A DNA stretch of 64,000 bases from Pomphorhynchus laevis. Its lineage: Eukaryota; Acanthocephala; Palaeacanthocephala; Echinorhynchida; Pomphorhynchidae. This document shows positions 32,701 to 44,700 of the stretch, piece by piece. The number at the start of each line of letters is the position of its first letter. The first letter of the stretch is position 1. Location: assembly GCA_012934845.2 (NCBI GenBank), contig WNNJ02002874.1, positions 62,001-126,000 on the forward strand, given 5' to 3'. The notes beneath the pieces were generated by a model that did no database searches, had not been told where the DNA came from, and was given only the letters and a program-made list of their open reading frames with translations. The position numbers and the translations under genes were made by a program.

Positions 32701-35700
32701 AATAAATATAAATAATGTTAAATATGAAATATAGATTAATTATAAACAATACCAGCTTTTTCATGACTTTTCGATGAAATTATACATCACAAATTTCACA
32801 AATTAAAGTTTAAAGACTTGACTACAAGGTATTTTTATTTTAGAATGAAATCATCCACTACCAGCAATTTGGTTGCACAAATTCACTAGGTTTACCTGAA
32901 CTAATATGGTAATTATGCTTTGTATTATAAATATTCATTGAACTTTATCATTGACAGTAATAAATTTCCACAATTTATTAATTTTACTGAATATTCGAGA
33001 AACGAAAAATACTTTGAAAGTACAAGATTGAATCAAGTGATTTGTACGCCATCGGTATATCTTGTCATACCCGCTTTTATATAATGTATATTATAATTTT
33101 AGCAAGAAATTCGTATTAAAAACAATATAGACGAGAAGAATATCTGGTAATTTTTTAATTAACTTTTTTAAGGAGAGGGAGACCATTCCGCGTGAATTTC
33201 TTGTAAAACATGTAAGCCAGACGCGAAAGAATGACAACTGCCGTTTCGTCATCACAATGACTCATCAGTGCCAGATCCCTCCCACTACTAGATGCAGAGG
33301 AGGACTGCCAGTCCTCCTCTGCATAATTACTTACAGATACTACGAAAAATTTAATAATATAATTTTTTAAGAAAAATTATAATGTAATCTAAAATAATTA
33401 TTTAATAATTATTTTATAAATACGTAGTTATTAATAATTATTTAATAAAAATTATATATTTACAAATTATCCTGTAATATCCTTATAATTTATAATTTAT
33501 AAATGATTTAATATATAAAATTAAATAATATATATAATTATAAATAATTACGTAATAACGTGAAATAGTTAGGTGAAAACGAAATATTTTAAGTATTTAA
33601 GGTATAAGATTACGTTTTAAATAAATTCGTACTTTTTTCATAATTATACTCTCACTAATGTGAAGATTAGTTTTGTGTATAATTGGATTATCAGAATGAT
33701 AATTTAATTAAGATTATACGATCAAAATGATAAAAGTAACGAAAAGAATATCTTAAGGCAATTAGGTGTGTACGTGATAACGAAATATTTAAGGTATAAG
33801 ATTACGTTTTAAATAAATTCGTACTTTTTTCAGAATTATACTATCTTTAATATCGTTCAGAATTGCTTTCAGGTCAAAGGTAACTTTTTTATTGCGAACC
33901 ATCCCCGAGAATACAAAAAGAACTTTATTTATTTGATATTTCGACTGTACTTAGCAGTCCTTTTCAATCTAAAAATAGAAGAAAAATATTACACAAAAAG
34001 AAAATTCCATTAAAAATAATGTAACTAAGTTATAGTCCTATCGGCAATAGCTGATTTCATTTTGGCAACCTTATCACGATGTTTAGCAAGTTTATAGTTT
34101 ACATCTTTTTGTATGTCTTGTTGAGGGAATTTTAAGGACCAGTTGGATTTATTTCCTTCCATTATAGGAAAGATGGAAATGTACAATGATTCCAAAACGA
34201 GCCTACGTCTTAACTGTTTTTCTTTATGTAGAATATCTGTGCTTTCGAAATCAATGTTATGGCCGGTATCAATAACATGATTGAATATTGCTGAAGATGT
34301 ATCACTTTATCTTCAGGTTGTACTTATGTTGGTACGTTCTCTTTTTTAAACCTTGTTTAGTTTGTCCAACATAGATCTTCTTCCAATCTGAACACGGAAT
34401 GGTATAAATTACACATTGTGATGCTGTAACTGGTTTATTTTGAAAATAGCACTAAGTCTCGCACCAGTTTTGTAGTACACTTTTATACTGACTATAAACT
34501 CTGAAGTTAACTTCGACAATCGTCTCTTTAAAGTATTATTGATGAACGTTGATTTAACGTGTTTCATATCTAGCTGTGCGGTCGACGTTCTAGGTAAATG
34601 GCTTGCCCTTATCGAAATTGTAAGATACCGTTTTATCTCCCATTCCGGATATTGACATTCCCTTAATATGCGATTTATTCTCCTATACTCTCTGTGTCTG
34701 TATTCTCTGTTACTGCATACAGTCAGGGCTCTTCTGAACAAAGAGCTGACCGCTGAAATTTTGTATCCTTCCGGGATATATGTGGTCCAAGGAGTGAGCG
34801 TATGTGGAATAATCGGTTTTCTAAAAACGTCTGTTAAGATGATGTTATTACGTCTTAACACTTTAACATCTAGGAAATTTATTACATTTTCCATGTCTTC
34901 ACAATTAACTTTCCACTGAATTGCCTTGTCATGTTTGTTAAGTATTTCCTCTAGACCTATTATTTTTGAGTCTGTATCAAACACGGCGAAAACCTCGTCG
35001 ACATACCTATACCAAAGCTTCAAGCTTTGCACCTTATTGTATATATTACATTCCCATTTTGTCATATAGAGATCAGTCAGTGGAGGACCTAATCGAGAAC
35101 TCATTGCCACACCATCAATTTGTGTGTAAATAATGCTATTGAAATAGAACGCAGATTTGCAAGTACACCACTCTATCAAATTAACCCAATCTTTACGTTG
35201 TAGTTTCGGCTCATTACACTTGTCGCTAAGTAATTGTGCTGCTAGATTAATAGCCTCTTGTAATGGGATATTTGTAAATAACGAGACTACGTCAGCTGTA
35301 GCAAACCAGCATCCGGTTGGGTTAAGAGTTCTTACTTTGCTTGCAAACTCTTGTCCGTTTTTTATAAAGGAATGGCTCACTGGTTTATTCTGTAAAATGA
35401 GTTTATTAATGTATTTCGCCAGCTTGTGGTCAAAACATTTATATGGTGCAATTACTGGTCTTATTTCCAACTTCGGTTTGTGTATCTTTAGTAGAAGATA
35501 CAGGAATCCAAGCGAAACGTTATCTGATTTTAGCGTCTTGTATGCGACTTTATCTGAGTTGCCTTGATATTTTAATCGTAGTAATAGTTTGTTAAATGCT
35601 GATTTGTTTTTTGTTGTCGGATCGTTAGTTATTTTCTCAAATTAATCGCTGTTTAATAGCTTTTCCCCATAGTTTATGTAGTCTTCAGTGCCAAGAGCCA

Positions 35701-38700
35701 TCAAAGCTTCACCTTTATCAGACCGACAAATTGTTAATTCATCGTCGTTTTTAAGAGTTTTGAGGGCATTCATTTGTTCGTTACTAAGGTTCGGTTTACA
35801 TTTGGAACTAGTGTTGCGAGCCAAGAGATCAAATGATGCTATATCACAAAAAGATTCAAGTGGTAAATTCGACGCTAAAATTTCACTGTCACATCGTATG
35901 TCTATAACGTTAGGTTTAGTACATGGTACAAAATTTGGTCCCATACTGAGTATCTGCTGTTGATGCATGGTTAGTGGTTTAGTTGACCAATGTATTACGG
36001 ATATTTTAGAATAATTGTTAGACTTAAATAGTCATAACTTCATTAACTTGTGCTCATGTCTTTCCAGTATCTTTAACTTATGAGCTGCTATCTTCTTATT
36101 TATGTAATTATTCATATATTTGATATCATCCGAAGATAGTAATCTTATTAGTATTGTCCATGTCCTTTATATCAATGGATTAAGTTGACTAATACGGCCT
36201 CTTGTGTTGCGAATAGCAAAACGCATCAATGAACATGAAATACTTCGTTGAAAGTCTGAGTTGTTAAAACCTATTATACCTGAATTGATGTTTGCGCATG
36301 TAGGGATTAGCTTATTATCAAGGCAAATTTTCAAAAATTGAATAGATAGTTGCATGTTAACTCTTCTATTTTCATATCGGATTAATTTATAAATATAATC
36401 TCTACAGTTGTCGCCATCCTGTTTGTTCATATCGTTGATAATTGCTTTCGGGTCAAAAGTAACTTTCTTTTTATTGCGAACCATCCCCGAGAATACAAAA
36501 AGAACTTGTTTGAATTCAAAGAACTTTATTTATTTGATATTTCGACTGTACTTAGCAGTCCTTTTCAATCTAAAATTAGAAAAAAATATTACACAAAAGA
36601 AAATTCAATTAAAAATAATGTAACTAAGTTATAGCCCTATCGGCAATTAGGTGTGTACGTGATAAGGAAATATTTAAGGTATAAGATTACGTTTTAAATA
36701 AATTCGTACTTTTTTCAGAATTATACTATCTTTAATATCGTTCAGAATTGCTTTCAGGTCAAAGGTAACTTTTTTATTGCGAACCATACCCGAGAATACA
36801 AAAAGAACTTTATTTATTTGATATTTCGACTGTACTTAGCAGTCCTTTTCAATCTAAAAATAGAAGAAAAATATTACACAAAAGAAAATTCAATTAAAAA
36901 TAATGTAACTAAGTTATAGCCCTATCGGCAATAGCTGATTTCATTTTGGCAACCTTATCACGATGTTTAGCAAGTTTATAGTTTACATCTTTTTGTACGT
37001 CTTGGGTAGGGAAAGATGGAAATGTACAAAGATTCCGAAACGAGCCTACGTCCTAACTGTTTCTAATGTTGAGATTAGTTCTCCGCTTAATTTTTAAGCA
37101 CAATTTTTTCTTCTTTTTAAATTTTTTACTTTTGTGAATTTTGGAAAGTAACATTAAACTTCACAAAATTAGCAGCAAATGTTATTCAGCTTTTAAATGT
37201 TATTTACCTAAATTTTATTTAAATAACGATAAGCTTTCGCAAAAATATTAAAGTACCTAAATTTTATTTAAGTAACTATTTCTTTTTTATTAAAGTAATT
37301 TCTTTGTAATATAAATCGTGGATTATTTTCTATACTTTACTATTTTACTATTTTAGTCAGTTATCACGCAGACTTACTAAGCAGAACATATTGGCGAAGC
37401 TTAAACATGAAATCAGAAGAATTGCCTGTGTATATGAGAATATTAAAACAGAAGCAATTGAAATTAGTAAACCAATAGATTTGGTAACATTACGAGAATT
37501 TAATGTTGGTATTTTAATAGTTTTACGGGTAGAATTAAAAACTCTTTTGAAATTGTTAGGCAAAGGCTGAAAACGATTTGCTAGAAGAATCGTTAGATAG
37601 GAAAGAGAAAAGAATTTTAATTGGTGAGCTACAAACCAAATGCTACCAAGATGGTTGCATTAATTTACAATTTAAATCTTTATTTATGATTCGCAGTTAT
37701 AACCTCTGGTATATGTTACCTTGTATTTGGTTTAAGTGTAAATTCCGGCTGCATTTCTTCTTTCGAATAACTATGCTTTCGAGTTTTATACTGGCATTTA
37801 TCCTTCCATTTCACATGATCACTTAGGATTCTTTCCATTGAACTTGTCAATTACTTTGATAATATATCGCTTTTTAAAGAGTTTATGCATCGAAAGGATG
37901 CATATTGTCGTACTTGGTTTTCGTGATTATATGAAAGGAAATATTTGCAGAATACAAATTTTATTACTTTTAGGTGTGTAAGTTTTGAAAGGCATTTTAC
38001 CCCTGTACGAGAACTGTAATAAGTTATTTGGCATTTTGGCAAATCTCAGTGACTCTTTTCATTAAAATGTTTTCATAATAAAAGTCACTAGAATTGGCCG
38101 GAACAACTAATAAATTTTTACAATTCTCGTGTGGGTAAAATGCCTTTTGAAACTTACAAAATTTGGAAGACGAATGTAATTCGAATACTTTTAGCTATAC
38201 AGAACGCCTTTATCGGAGAAAGGAATTACGAGCGGGTTGTTTAAAATTAAAATTTCTACACAGATTTCTTACTTGAATGTTATTAGATTTACCAGAAGAT
38301 AAATAAATAATTTATTACGGGTCAATTAAATCCGTAATAAATTGACAACATTTCATTTTTATATGTAAATTTTATTTTAACCTCAACATGAATATTTAAA
38401 AATAGAACTTAACTACTATCGGATAGTGTAAATTATTTATTTTAGAACATAATATTGAAGAATATAAGGCTATACAACTATATCTAATAGTTTTTTTAAA
38501 TCAAAAACTATTAGAAAGAGAAGATTTTTGGATAAAAACGCTTAATTTCATGAAAAACATATCAAATGTTAAAAATAATGTTTAATAATAATGTTTAATG
38601 TTTATTAATAATGTTTATTGAGCTGTTATCTTGTGTTATTTAATGTTTACGTTAAATTATCGTAAATTTTTGTAATACAAAATACTATAATCGTACAATA

Positions 38701-41700
38701 AATGTTGATAATAACAATAGAAAATATACATTAACCATAAACTTCATTAATAAATGTATAGATAACATAAATATAGCCGGACTTTTAAATAATTCTAAAA
38801 GTAAAGAAATAATAGGGTCAGATTTAAGTAAATATATTCCTAAAATAAGGTATAAACTCCTACCACCATTAGGACGAAAAATTTGTAATTATAATAAAGA
38901 ATTTAAATCAATATGTAACGATAATATTAGAAACATAATGGAAACAGAATGCAATTGTAAAAGTCTTAGTTTTGATAAAATAAATGAACATATATGTACC
39001 CATAAGGGTATAAATATAGATTAAATAATTACAACGACAAAAATAAAATTTACAATTCGTTATATAATAACTTAAATGATTACTTTAGTAAGCTGATTAA
39101 TAGTGAAAGCTCGAATATATCTAAGATAAAACATTTGGAAAGATTATATATTTGATAAAATTAAAAATAAAATGAAAATAACAAACAATTATAAAAGGAA
39201 AGATAAAATTAATAAAGATATGTATAAAGAACTTACTAAATTAAAGGATAACTATATAATAACAACTATTGATAAAGCTAGTAATAACTTTGTCTTCATA
39301 TGCAAAAAGCTTTATTATGATATACTAATGAAAGAGGTTAATTCTAATGATTTAAATGTAAATCCAACATATGAACGTAGTGAGTTGAGTTTAGAAACAA
39401 TTATTACAAGTCACTGTTCTATAATGGATAAAAAGGGTATAAAGGTTGAATTAGATAATAAAACTATACCTATATTATATTGGAATCCAAAATTACATAA
39501 AAATCCAATAAAACCTAGGTTCATATGTAGTGCGTTTAAATGTACATTAAAACCACTTTCTGTCTATATGAATAAAATACTTAAAGTAATTAAAGCACAC
39601 TTTAAAAAATATTGCAAGGTAATCGAAATTAATACTGGTATAAAACACTATTTCAGTATTAATTCTTACAAAAGAATTTTTAGAACACACAAAAGGAATA
39701 AATTTTCAAAATATAAATACATACGATTTTAGTACGCTTTATACAAATCTAGATTTAGTAGATATTAAAGAAGCGTTAGTAAAATTAATTAATTCTTATA
39801 TTCGGAAAAAGATATACATATATATGTTATAATAATTATAACGCCTATCTAACAAAAATTAAACCATCAAATAAATATAAATATATGGATAAAATTGAAT
39901 TAATAGAATCCTTAAATATTTTGATAAATCAAAATTATTTAAAAGTAGGGACATCTATATTTAGACAAGTAAAAGGTGCTCCAATGGATGGTAATTGTAG
40001 CCCAATTATAGCTGACTTGTTTTTAAGCTTTATAGAATATGAATTTGTTCATAACTGTGTAAAAACTAAATCTAAACAATGTAGATATATGAAATATATG
40101 TTTCGATGCATTGATGGTATATGTGTATTTAATTCTAATAATTTTTATTTAATTAGTGAACAAATTTATCCAGAAAGCCTTATTCTTAACAAAACCAATA
40201 TTAATGAGAAGGTGTATATCTAGATATGAACATTAAATTAACATTAACTAAAACTACTATTAATTTATATCGTAAAGATGACATATTTAAATTTACAAGA
40301 AACATATTTTTGTATGAGCATTCATGCATACCATATAATATAAAATATAATACATTAAATAATGAAATTTTAAGAATTGCAACAATATGTAATGATATTG
40401 GCTTTCTTCAAAATTATTTAAATAATTTAATAGATACATATTTTCAAACTAGGTTACTATAAAAATACCATCAGACAGAAAATAGTAAAATATATAAATC
40501 AACACAATAATATAAAGAATAAATTTAAACTCTTAAGTGGCAAATTTTTATGGATGGATAATAAATAATATACTTTGCATTAGAATAAGATACTAGATAG
40601 TTATTTCAGAGGAAATACATCATTAGCATGTATTTGGCCCCGCTGCTATGTTGGGTAGAGGAGTTAGGGGCCGAAACCTGATAGCATAGCAGTTCCTCCT
40701 GATGACCTCTAATTCTTATTCTGATACAACGTCTGTTATTTATTAGTCAATTCATAAAAATGAAGTTTATTTTAAATTTCAATTTTTTATTTTAACTTAA
40801 TTTAAATTATAAAACATCTTAAAACAATTATTAATTTTATTATTTAATTATTACTTTTTGATTTAGCATTATTATGTTTTGTTTATTACTTACTAGACTC
40901 AGTAAGCTGATTTGATTCCATAGATATATATAGCATCGGTCGTCTTCGGTTCATTATATTGTTTATCATACTTTTATTTGTTTGTAGATGCTCAGATTAA
41001 AATTTATACAAAAATAAACTTTATTACATAAATTCTGCGTTACATTAAATATTTATTGCTGAAATAAGAGTTATTTTTAAAATTTTAAAATTATATTTTA
41101 ATTGTTTACTTTTATTTTTGTTTTTATCTTTTCTCATTTTCAAACAACTTACAAGCATCGCTTTGCTGTTTGTTCTGAGCTTTCGGATTTATTTTCCTGG
41201 AAATATAAAATCGACAAAAATTCGAAATTACAATTATTTTTTAAATCGTTGATTGTTTTTATTTTTCGAAATTACAATTTTATAAAAACGTTGATTGTTC
41301 TTTGTTCAATAAATTATATATTTAGATATATATATAATTTAATATAATTACAAATGATTTGTGATTAAGAAATTACAGCTGATCAGTCCAAAATAAAATC
41401 AAAGCTTTGCCTGGATCGATTAAAACTTGAATTTGTTGATATCAACATTCACTTGCAAGCAATTAAGACAGCCGTCTGCAGTTTTAATCAAGAATGGGAA
41501 TCACTATTGAGTCTAATAGATATACATTACAATGAAGAAAACAAGAGAAATTCTAAGCTTTTCGCTGTTATATCAGAATCGAGGTTGGCGCTAGAGGCAC
41601 AAGTTTCAGCGTATCGTTTGGAGATCGATCAACTTAAAAGAGCTAACCAAATGAAAGTAGATCCACTAAAACAAGAATTAGAAAAGGTCAAATCTAAAAG

Positions 41701-44700
41701 TCGTAATAATATGAAATACGTTATATCAAGACTGGAGGATATTCGAAAAGTAGCCGAGGAAAATGCTATCGACAATAGTACTATAAAAATTGGTATTAAT
41801 TGAGCATAATAAACATTTATAACTGTTATTTTCTAGAGAGCAAAACACAAAGAGTAGGACGTCATGCCAGCGTCTTATCGAAGGTAATTATGAAATAAAT
41901 TGAATAATATAGTGTAACATTATTGACTATTTAATTCATTGCTATTGTTTAATCAGCAAGAACAGAGAATAATACGTGTCGGGTAAAGTCATTTTCAATC
42001 TAGGACAGACCATACACATTTTAATGTAATAATATATTTAACATTATTTACTGTTTAATTCCTTATGTAAGTCACAATTGCTGAACATGCTAAATGTAAA
42101 CTTGATTTAACTTGTCCCTCATTTAAGATCCGGGGATTGATCAGACAATTATCTAATCCATTTGTGTGCTGATTTTCGTCGTAGTTCGGTGTCTGTGATA
42201 TTATCTTCTATAATAAAGTACTCAAAATAATCACCCTTTCTTATGTAATGCACTATGCAGTGACCTATCTTAAACCATTGAGATACTGTAAGATTATTAT
42301 TATAAATGCTTAAGAAAATCAAATCGTAAATTTTAAAAGCATTAAAAAGTTTGCTATACATTTTAAGAAATCTTTATTAAGAGATCGGTTGTTTTTCTCT
42401 TGACAGATATTTATATCTATCACGATATATAGGCATCTATATTACATAAGTTCACCGAATATGATAAAAAATGTTTCGACAATTGCTTACAATTTTATAC
42501 AAAGACAGAATATATGAAGGGATATGCAAGCAAATTGCATCGAATAATTTATATATTTTTAAGTTCATCAACACATCTACTACGATCTATAAGAATGTGT
42601 TCTAAAATATCTTTATTAACAGTTGAAAGCAGATAGCATATTGGTGAATTTCCGACTAGGGCGATTTAACCTGCCGATCGTACATTAAATAGAACTTTAC
42701 ACTCATCAAACAAACTCAATGAAAAGATTAGTAAGGCTAAGCTTTGGCTTCATTGTACTTTTATTAACGACCAATTAATATTTGACAGTTAGTCAACTCT
42801 ATTCACAAAGATTAATATGATTGACACTACATTATATTGCCCTTAGAAAGGTAATCTTGTGACGTTGTTCACACAAAAACCCAGAGCACAATGTAATTAT
42901 GGTCTGGTATATTGGGTGAGAGTCTTGTAATTTCACATATATTGGCCAAACTAAGAGACCTTTAGTTGTTTGTGTAAAGGAGCATAAGAATTCAGTAAGA
43001 AGGAGTTACTGTTTATTCAGCTGTAATAACTTTGATTTTGATAAAGTAAATGTTTTGAAGAGATAATATAACGTATACAGTTGCATTATATCCGGGTATC
43101 TGCATATCAACAAAAGGAGTCTGAAAATACAAAGAAACAACATTGTAATTTTAACTTAAGAATCCATTTTGATTCAATGAATTGATCATTTGCTTTTATT
43201 TATCAGTTATTTTGTATGCTTTCGAGTCTCATTATTCTTTCGTGTTGATTCTGTGTTATTACTTTAACTTTTATTCTTGCATTCCAATCCATTTGTGAAA
43301 TTTTTCCTTAATAAGAGCTATGAGTCAAGCTGATAATTTGAATAAATAATTTATTTTATATCATCGATTATGTGTGGACAATCGAAGTATGTAGTTAAAA
43401 ATGTTAGTTGGCACACATGTAATTTTTAATGATGATTTAGTTTATGATAATGTGAGCAGTAATTAGCCAAAACTTGGAACATATTTCAGTAAATCGTTTG
43501 ATTTACTAAGACATTATTAATAGAACATATTAAAAACTACAAGTCATTTATTTTAGAACATATTATCGAAGAAAATATGACAATATTAAATCAAAAACTA
43601 TTAGAAAAAGAAGATTTTTGGATTAAAATCTTAATTCCATGTACCCATTAGAATTGAATGACGTGGTACAAGGAATTGGCAGTAGTATAATACATGCTTT
43701 GCCTGACTTATCGCCTTCTCCATTGTAATTCTCCTTCTTATCTTTATCTGCCAACTCTAAGTGAATCTCACTATCTTTCTACTCACCTACGTTCCACTGA
43801 TTCTCTTCTGCTACACGTACCTATTCACTCAACGAACTTCGGCCGTCGATCCCTACATATAGCTGCTCCTTTCCTTTGGAATTCCTTACCTAATCATCTG
43901 CGATCATCATCCTCACTCCGATTTGTCAAAATGCATCTAAAATCGCTGCTACTAAATGATTAACTTTTTTTATCTGTTTCGCTTTTGTGGGCTTGTAAGC
44001 ACACAGTCTGTGTGCATTTGCCACATTAAAAAAACTTTCAACTTTCAACATAATAAACAACTATATTATAATAATCCGGTTAAACGCAAGCCAAGAAGTC
44101 GTGGTGATAAAAGGAATAAGATAAATATATTTATGAACAATTAGAAATATTAAAACAACTTTTAAGAGATAATAAGCTAAAAGATCTTTATGTAAATATA
44201 AGAAGTTTTTCTAAAGATATCATATGTTCAATAAATCAAAAATTAATTAACGACTATGATAGGCTAAGTTGTATAATAGACAGTTATTGTAATACAAAAT
44301 ACTATAATCGTACAATAAATGTAAATAATAACAATAGAAAATATACATTAACCATAAACTTCATTAATAAATGTATAGATAACATAAATATAGCCGGACT
44401 TTTAAATAATTCTAAAAGTAAAGAAATAATAGGATCAGATTTAATAAAATATATTCATAAAATAAGCTATAAACTCCTACCACCATTAGGACGAAACATT
44501 TGTAATTATAATAAAGAATTAAAATCAATATGTAACGATAATATTAGAAACATAATGGAAACAGAATGCAATTGTAAAAGTCTTAGTTTTGATAAAATAA
44601 ATGAACATATATGTACCCATAATCTAGAATTAATTGAAAATTGTGAATTAAGAAAGCTGCTATCAAAAGGGTATAAATATAGATTAAATAATAACAACGA

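Larger units (their letters stand above)
33759..37050 (-). mobile_element. PLE-A: Penelope-like element with repeated ends
   Basis: A - strand element with about 360-bp direct repeats at 33759-34115 and 36646-37014. The repeats share GCAATTAGGTGTGTACGTGA, a TAAGATTACGTTTTAAATAA phrase, GAACCAT.CCCGAGAATAC, GACTGTACTTAGCAGTCC and the 3' end of the nuclease gene. This is the usual PLE tandem arrangement, in which the upstream copy is cut down to its 3' end. A further partial copy of the end is at 36430-36620. The ORF starts with an ATG inside the repeat (about 36482) and runs through RT to GIY-YIG. It is inserted in intron 4 of the coiled-coil gene, antisense to it. Confidence 0.88.

Noticed and set aside
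34668-35963. Plus-strand ORFs of 83-136 codons
   Set aside because: They are antisense shadows of the PLE-A RT.
33759-37050. LTR retrotransposon or endogenous retrovirus
   Set aside because: Despite direct repeats there is no gag, protease, integrase, primer site or polypurine tract. The RT and GIY-YIG are of Penelope type.
37357-37563. Minus-strand ORF of 68 codons
   Set aside because: It is the antisense of exon 5 of the coiled-coil gene, which has splice sites, phase and coding character on the + strand.
40595-40700. Firm HDV-like ribozyme call
   Set aside because: Topology matches, but P4 is absent and P3 is not evident. Only a candidate fold is reported.
40595-40760. Hammerhead in the PLE-B tail, because it contains GAAAC and CTGATGA
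   Set aside because: The two boxes are in an order and spacing that do not allow stem II (GGGGCC does not pair with CCUCUA). A pseudoknot fits better.
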